Below, piece after piece: positions 57,486 to 64,000 of a stretch of 64,000 nucleotides of DNA. The DNA is from Cunninghamia lanceolata. Taxonomy: Eukaryota; Streptophyta; Pinopsida; Cupressales; Cupressaceae. The position numbers and the translations under genes were made by a program. The first letter of the stretch is position 1, and every line of letters begins with the position of its first letter. The stretch is from NCBI GenBank assembly GCA_027924645.1, contig BSBN01001363.1:1042001-1106000 (forward strand). The letters are read 5' to 3'. The notes beneath the pieces were generated by a model. The model was given only the letters and a program-made list of their open reading frames with translations. It ran no database searches and was not told the DNA's origin.

Positions 57486-60400
57486 TGTAGTGCCCCTCAA
57501 CTTATCGTCTTTTGGACTGATGTTTGCTTAGTAGTACTAGACATTTTGACAGTATTTTTAGATCGTTGATGATGGATTTCTAGTTATTTTGCTATTTCAG
57601 TATGAACCTAATTGTTATGATAACAGATGTTGATGATGGATTATGTCACTTTATGCTTTACAATTTGATAAATAAACTGATGTTTTAGATGCTTTGATGT
57701 TATTCATTATATGGGATTGGAAGTTATTTGATCATTTTATGTCGTAGATTAGTAATCTGATACCTTGTTCAATATAGTTGATTGTTATTTATAAAAGTGA
57801 AAGGAACAGTGTTGTATTACTTGTTCTCGAGTACCCTACCTCACTACAACTTCCATTCACGATAGGACTGCATGTGATGTATATGTATATCTTGTTATGG
57901 TTAACTGTGTGTTGCTATAGGATGCAGGTACTAGGCATCAACTCCACCTGATTACACGTCTGAGCGTGCCTTCGCCAATGGATTAGTTGGTTGGAGTTAA
58001 CATGAGGTCCCTAGTCAGTGTTCCTTCGTCGTCAGTTTACCCTTGTGGTTATTGGTTGCCGTTCGCTCATGTCTTGCTGTCAGGTAATACTATATCTTGG
58101 AGTCTAATGAGTTCTGCAGTTGTCTAGATATGTGTGGTAATGTTGTGCTTTAATTAGAATTATTCTACGAAAGAGTATAAATGTTGTTATATGGGCATAA
58201 TGTCGTTAGTTGTCGATTATAGGTATAAATAAATCATTATTTTAGTAGAAGTGTTGTTGTTAAATAAAGTTGTAAGAAATTTGTATTGTCGATATAACAT
58301 TATTTATAATAAATATTTAATAAATAAATAGATGTAATCATGTTGTAAATTGTGATTTACAACTTGATTAATAAAATAAATTATAGTATAGTATAAAATT
58401 ATATATTGTCAAAATAGTACTACTCTATTAATAACAATATATTGGGTCGGCTATGAAAAATAATAATAAAATAAAATATCTAATAATTGGGATCTTTAAA
58501 TTAAATAAAAATACATATTCTTTAAAGGAGTTATGCACGGGATCGCGTGCCAAGCCCTTGACAGAGGAGAGAGGCTGTGTTATAAAAGAGTTGTAGGGGC
58601 ATCAAGGACGGCATCATAGGTGAAAGGAAAGAAGTAGCTTGGGACTGCAACGATTAGAGCTGATTCGTCGAGTTGATTGCGAAACCAGGTTCCGTTGAAT
58701 GCCTTATCTCTGAACTTCATTTCAAATCTGCAAATGTTGTTATAGTTTATTTGATTCCAAATAGTTCTGTAGACTGTCCTCTCTGTGTGTAACAGCATCT
58801 TCTCTTAGGGTTTAAATACTTCGTTTCTGCTCAAGGGTTCCGTAAGTCAAATGTGTTCCTTCCACTGGTTGCCAAATCATTCTATATGCATTCTCAGACC
58901 GGCGTGATCTTGGTAGGGTTTGAAAGACACCTCAATAGGATCACCGTAAATCGCTGTTGGCTACAGCTTGTCGTCCCTGTAGGATCAGATCAATGTTATT
59001 AATGTTTCTTTCTCTGTGTTTAGCTGGAAACTTGTCTGGAAACTCACTGTAAGTCTTTTGTATCCATTGGTCTTCATGGGCTGCGTGCCTACCCCCACAT
59101 CTGTAAATGGAAAATGCTATTTGCTCAGAGACCTGTATAGCAATTGTTTACTTGAGATTTAATTTATTCTTTTTGGAATCCTTAGTATTATCTGTAAATG
59201 GTTTGAAAATGATAGGAAGCGCCATATCTGCAAGCTAGGGCATCATTGGTAGATCGTTGCTTTTGTCTTATGGTTATTCGAACTGGTTAAAAACCTCTGT
59301 AGCCATGTTGTTCGCTGTCCCATGTTTATTGCTTCGTTGTGTTTGGTTCTATCTCTGTTGTGGGCCGATAATAATAGGAAGTTCGCTGCCTGGATAACAC
59401 TTGTTTCGAATGAAAGACCGAATCCCTTTTATTCGCCATATTCTAAGTATTATGCTATGTTTCATTATCTAACTTACTCCATAGCTGGGGTTATCGAGCC
59501 CACGGTGGGCGTGACACGAAAGGTGTAGCATCTCTCATTGTTGAAAGTGCACATCCTAATTTGTAATAGAGGTGGCTCACGTACTCAAGACTTCTGCTAA
59601 GTTAAAATATGTATCATTGTTACTGTTCGTTTTCCATTTAGTATTGTTGTGACTGTCCGTCTTCCATTGGAAGTTCTGCAGATTGTTGGTTTGTCGCTTT
59701 CTAAGGCTGAGAGGACAAGTTATCCATCGCTTGGTCAGTATAAACCCTAAGCTGCTCCCCATTACGGAAGAATATATTAGAGTTATATATTTGGTGCTTG
59801 TCCATATCTTTCCCCACTGCCAATTGATGGTCGTTATGCCCAGGGAGGCCGCAGACTTGGCTGTCAGTTGGAGTTCTTTCAAATAGGTTTGTAGGGGGGA
59901 TTGTTATGGTGTAGTGCGAACACAATACATAGGATAGGATGTAGACAGCCACTGTCTGAAGATGTTCTGAGTTATGAGTTGGACGTGTAGTAAAGAATTC
60001 TAATGATTATCTTTTTCAAACCTGAGTTGTAGTGCGAATGCCTTCTGGTAACAATAGTCTGCAGTGTGCAAATCCCCGTAGACAGTTGACTGGGGTATTT
60101 CAATGGGTTCTATCTATGTTTAGGTTTTCAGATGAGCATTCTTGTATAGATAGCAATGTATCCGGTGAACAAGATCTATCGCTGCACCAGGAAATTCAAA
60201 TTTGTATTGTGTAAACTGCCCAAGATCATCTCTAGAAACCATTGCTGTTACGTAGCGTTCTTCCAGATTTTAGTTCAGTAGAACGGGGCTTGAAACTTTC
60301 TGTATCGTGTCCAGAGCAGTAAGGAGATCAACTCAGTAAAAACAGCGATTTTGGTTAGCATTCTGAGATCATAGTTGCAAGTAAGACTAAACATGTAACC

Positions 60401-62706
60401 TTCTGTCCGATCATTAAAATTTGAAATGTAAATCTTACCTTTATGTTGGAAATCTGCACAACTGTAGAAAGAATCATTTTGGCTTGGAAATAAGAAGAAT
60501 ACTGTTAGAAGCCAACTCCAGTTTGTCTTTTCCAGATTGTCACCGTCTTTTGTGATTATTGGTATTCATTAGGAAATGAGGAAACGATTTATGTGGATAC
60601 TGTCAATGTAGTAAATTTGCAAGTTTAGTGATCATAGTCGGAAGTCGTCAGACCGGATGCATATCATTCACGTCAGTGGTAAAATAGTTAATAGCAATTT
60701 TACATCTCAGTAGTAAAATATCCCAAGCTGTTCGCATAGGGCACTTTTACGATCGCTCTCCTTGAGGAATTAAATCACCATGGATAAGATCAGTTTCAGA
60801 GACATCTTCAAACCATCATAAAAGAATCCATTTGGTTGAGCTCACTAGAATGTCTGCAAGACCGCATGAAGGATGACAAACATTTCGTGATTGAACTCTC
60901 CTCGTGTAATTACCGTTCAGTCATAAGATATCTCTCCCAGCGTTATTATCCTTAATAGAATAAAGTTAATTGGACAAGATTGAAGGAAAGTATATAAAGA
61001 TCGTATAGTTATGGAAGTGTCGAATGGTAAACAGAAATTAAGTGGTCCTTTTATCAATTATTGTAATGTTTTAGTTAATCAAATTTATTTATCTTTTGAA
61101 GCAAAATAAAGGTTAGTTAGAGATTTAGTTGCAAGGTATTAATTTAATTGTTGTAATATAATGTTGATTTTATTTCAGAAGTTGTTTGCATTAAACTGAG
61201 AATGAATTGTAGTATTTCATCTCCTGAATCTGAATTGAATTGAATTGAATGAGTGTTGTAATGAGTCAGATTGAGGTTGTTCAAATTTGCATTCCAGAGG
61301 CTAAGTTGTCGTTGTTAAGTATTTGCAACTTGTGTATTGTTGTTTTTGTAATTACGATGTAATAGCATTTATGTGTATCAAACAAAGTATAAAGTATAAT
61401 GAGGTTCTGTCAAGGTTGAATGTTGTGTCTTGTAAAGTAATAATCTCAGGATGAGATATCAAACCTCTTGTGATCTTATTGTACCGTTTTGTCGTAAGGA
61501 GAGACCTGAAATCTATAAAAGGATAAAGTATTGCAATGTTAAAAGTGTTGGTTAACAATTGATGTTATGATTCTGTTTTGATGCAAGAGGGTTTATGCCT
61601 TGCAGTGTTCATTTACGTGTATTGTTATAAGTCTTGTATGATGTTAAGGCTACTAGGTGTTAGGAAGGAGAGTGGCTTTCAACGTGGGGCTGGCGCCCAA
61701 AGTGGCAGTCAGGATAACCCGTTGGAAGTAGATTAATCAAGTGATAACCTAAAATTAACTAGGGGGTTAAGGGTAGATTTCACATTAATAAGATTAATGG
61801 ATTCCTCTCCCATGACCTGTAGTGCTTGTTTAGACTAAGGATGGGTAGAGAAGGCCTGGTTGGCATGATTGACTTCCTTGTCCTCATGAAAGGAAGGTCG
61901 ATTCCGCATGTGTCACCCTATGGGGCCGGCGCCTAGTGAGAGGCTGTCAGGATAACCCATGTTAGGACCGTGCGATGACACTCTCCCTACTACAACCTAG
62001 CATCCCTTGTTTCGGTCTCTCCTCATTTGTTTTTTGTCGCCTCTAGGAGTGAAAGTCAAGTTAAGTTAAGTTAAGTTAAGTTAAGTTGTGTTGTATTGAT
62101 ATTGCCATGTGTTGTATTGGTGTTTGGTCGTCCTTTGTTCTTGTTTGTCTTTTCGTCTACCTGACTGTCAGTGTTTGGGACCTAACGTTAACTCTTAGCT
62201 CGGCGGGTGGACCTTAGGGTTCCACATGGTCGGGTGGAAGAGCTATGTTATCCATTGGTTACTCTTGACAAGATCATATGCAGAAAAGGATTTATTCCAG
62301 TTGTACTTGTTCCAATGATGATGATGTAAGTGCATAACCTTGTACTAGATTTGTGTAACAGAACATTCTTTATGTATGTAACTTTGATGTAGACTAAAAG
62401 TGGCAATGTAATGATGTCTTGATGTACTTATATGAAAGCATTTCAGTTATGTATTTAATCATGTAGATTCCGTTATTTGATGATTTGCAATGAATGTGAA
62501 TAAGTTATTTATTTGAGCATGGATTTGGATCAGTTACTGATGTATGTTAATTTGTGTTAGTCGATTTGTTAAGTGATGCAGCCTTGGACTCTTAGAGAAT
62601 ATGTCGTAATTAGTTGTGTTAACGTTACTTAACCTTTTTTAAAAAAAATTCCTATTTCATATTGCATAAGTGTGTATTCTTTAAGGCGTTCAAGGCAGGC
62701 GTTACA
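57486..62706 (+). mobile_element. Element A LTR 2
   Basis: Starts TGTAGTGCCCCTC and ends GGCGTTACA; collinear with LTR 1 with a low level of substitutions, plus a TGT-type length change near 58250 and one fewer 43-bp unit near 61920. Conserved core at 61660-62010 and 62180-62260; pentamer array at 62053-62088. It serves both as the right LTR of the first unit and the left LTR of the second. Confidence 0.94.
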
Positions 62707-62708
62707 TC

Positions 62709-62726
62709 TGGTATCAGAGCCAAGTT
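62709..62726 (+). promoter_or_regulatory. Second-unit primer-binding site
   Basis: TGGTATCAGAGCCAAGTT, an unmutated initiator-Met type PBS two bases after the LTR end. It shows that a second interior begins here. Confidence 0.92.
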
Positions 62727-62858
62727 ACTAACACTGGGTACTCTGGTTTTATAATAAGCCCATTAAGCTTTTCTAGTTGCTTAAACTCTGAAGAACATAT
62801 TCATTCATAGTCCTTGCCTAGAAACCTGAAGTTGTTCTTGGATGTGTTGTCCAGGAAG

Positions 62859-64000
62859 ATGCCTAGGGTACGAGGCCAAGGACGTGGACGAGGTAGGGGT
62901 CGTGGGAGAGGTGTTGAAATCAGCCCTCCTCCTAGTTCCCCTCATGGAAGTACACAAGAAGGTGGAAGTGAGAATCAAGAGAATCAGGATCAGCCCGAGG
63001 GTGCTCAACTACGCCAGCTCCTTGAGGAGGTTCTTGCTCGTCTTGGTCCTAGGCAGGAGGTGGTACAACCAGAAGAGAGAGAAAGAGAACGATCTCCTAG
63101 AAGGAGAGAGATCACAGCTGAACAAGAAGCCATTCTTGCGGGCCACATGAGAGACTTGATGAGAGCCCGTCCTCCTACATTCGATGGCTCCGATAGCGGT
63201 TTGGAAGCAGAAACATGGCTAATTGATTTGGAGAGGTGCTTTGCTATGCACCCATATGGTAGCAATACTAAGGCAAGATGCGCCATCATGCATCTAAGAG
63301 GGTTTCCTCGACTTGGTGGCCTCTTGAGGAACAAAAGTTGCATCTAGATATTGCGACAATTTCATGGGAACTATTTCTAGAAAGGTTTAGAGCTCGATTT
63401 TTATCCAACCATTGGAGGCAACGTCGAGTAGACGAGTTCCATGGGTTGAGATAGATGGCCATGATAGTGGAACAGTATGAGCACAGGTTTTATGAACTCA
63501 AGCAGTATGCAGGCATTGGAAATGATGAGGCCATGTTAGTTAAGCATTTTATTAGAGGTCTGAATGCACGCATCAGCGAAGGAGTTCCTGTGTTCGAGCT
63601 GAAGACCATGGAGGTAGCAGTTGAGAAGGCTCGACTGGTGGAAGAGAAGTTGACCATGGCCCTAGGGGGTCATATAGGTGTACAGATTGGTAGCTCATCT
63701 CGAGCAGGTTCAGGGTTCCGAGGTGGTCAGTCTCATGCAGCAGGTAACTCGTGGAGTCAACAGGTACCTTCTAAGAGTGGACAGCAGCAACAACAGTTTT
63801 CTCAGACAAAATCAAGAAACTCTCAGTATCAGCAAAGTAACAGATTTCATTCCAGAAAGGATCGAAGTTGGCAGAGAGTTAAACGTGATCGGGCCAGTCA
63901 ACCAATGCAAAGTACACAATCTGCAGCAAGTTTTCAGCAGTCAAATGCTCCGGTCGGTGGTGGAGGTTTTGGTAGGGGAATAGGATGTTTCTCTTGCAGC
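62859..64000 (+). pseudogene. gag: Second-unit gag, frameshifted, cut by window end
   Basis: Near copy of 52829-53985. It begins MPRVRGQGRG at 62859 and keeps sense codons at the four places where the first copy has stops. It has its own damage: one base lost next to 63305 (GGTTTGCC in copy 1, GGTTTCC here), which ends the open frame at 63347, and a TAG at 63452-63454 where copy 1 has CAG. A 6-bp piece of the Ser/Arg linker (in GSRGSFQQ) is also missing near 63930. The window ends inside the zinc knuckle. The pol part of this unit should follow outside. Confidence 0.9.

Larger units (their letters stand above)
47425..62706 (+). mobile_element. Element A: giant-LTR Ty3/gypsy chromovirus (LTR-interior-LTR)
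   Basis: Two near-identical LTRs of 5252 and 5221 bp flank a 4809-bp interior with PBS, one gag-pol frame and PPT. Each LTR is longer than the coding region. The right LTR is followed directly by another PBS and a second gag, so this is part of a tandem array; a TSD at the right end therefore lies outside the window. On the left it joins the satellite at 47424. The domain order and chromodomain-like tail match element B, whose LTRs are only 2.9 kb. The polyprotein has ten stops, so the copy cannot encode its own proteins. Confidence 0.93.

Overview
The window looks like intergenic DNA from a land plant with a large, retrotransposon-rich genome, possibly a gymnosperm or fern, though the species cannot be fixed from sequence alone. 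I see no intact host gene, tRNA or rRNA. Reasons for a plant: fragments of plant-type NUP155 and SCYL2 genes, Ty3/gypsy chromoviruses with the usual plant initiator-Met-tRNA primer site (TGGTATCAGAGCC), and nonsense mutations that fall only in the CG and CHG contexts that plants methylate.

Layout. 1-6331: a duplicated SCYL2-like kinase fragment (1-353 and 5976-6331, minus strand) brackets a deleted giant-LTR element (F) and a NUP155 fragment. 6332-8610: first block of an 8-bp satellite (consensus ATTCTAT plus A, C or T). 8611-28168: a Russian-doll nest with target-site duplications (TSDs) at every level. An old LTR (TSD TATTA) sits in the satellite, a complete chromovirus B (12035-28057, minus strand, TSD CACCA) sits in that LTR, and a 4.6-kb LTR-like insertion D (22111-26715, TSD ATTTG) sits in B's 5' LTR. 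28169-29320: satellite. 29321-37870: an older decayed block with a gag remnant (E), interrupted by a 5.9-kb solo LTR (G, TSD GAGAA). 37871-38829: satellite. 38862-44018: a 5.2-kb solo LTR (C, TSD AACCT) in a short unassigned sequence. 44176-47424: satellite that is a near copy of the first block, broken by an 878-bp solo LTR (H, TSD ATCAT). 47425-64000: a giant-LTR chromovirus (A) in tandem form, LTR (5252 bp), internal region (4809 bp), LTR (5221 bp), then a second internal region running off the window.

The elements are related. A, C, F and G have LTRs beginning TGTAGTGCCCC in sense orientation, and they share two blocks with the shorter B LTRs although the rest has diverged. Both polyproteins (A plus strand, B minus strand) run gag, CCHC knuckle, aspartic protease, reverse transcriptase, RNase H, integrase, chromodomain-like tail. 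Neither can make a full product now. A has ten in-frame stops and no frameshift; B has stops and at least two frameshifts. The most interesting points are the strictly CG/CHG stop pattern in A, the tandem giant-LTR arrangement, the satellite duplication that preserves an empty insertion site for H, the shared LTR modules, and the chimeric NUP155/SCYL2 fragment cluster.
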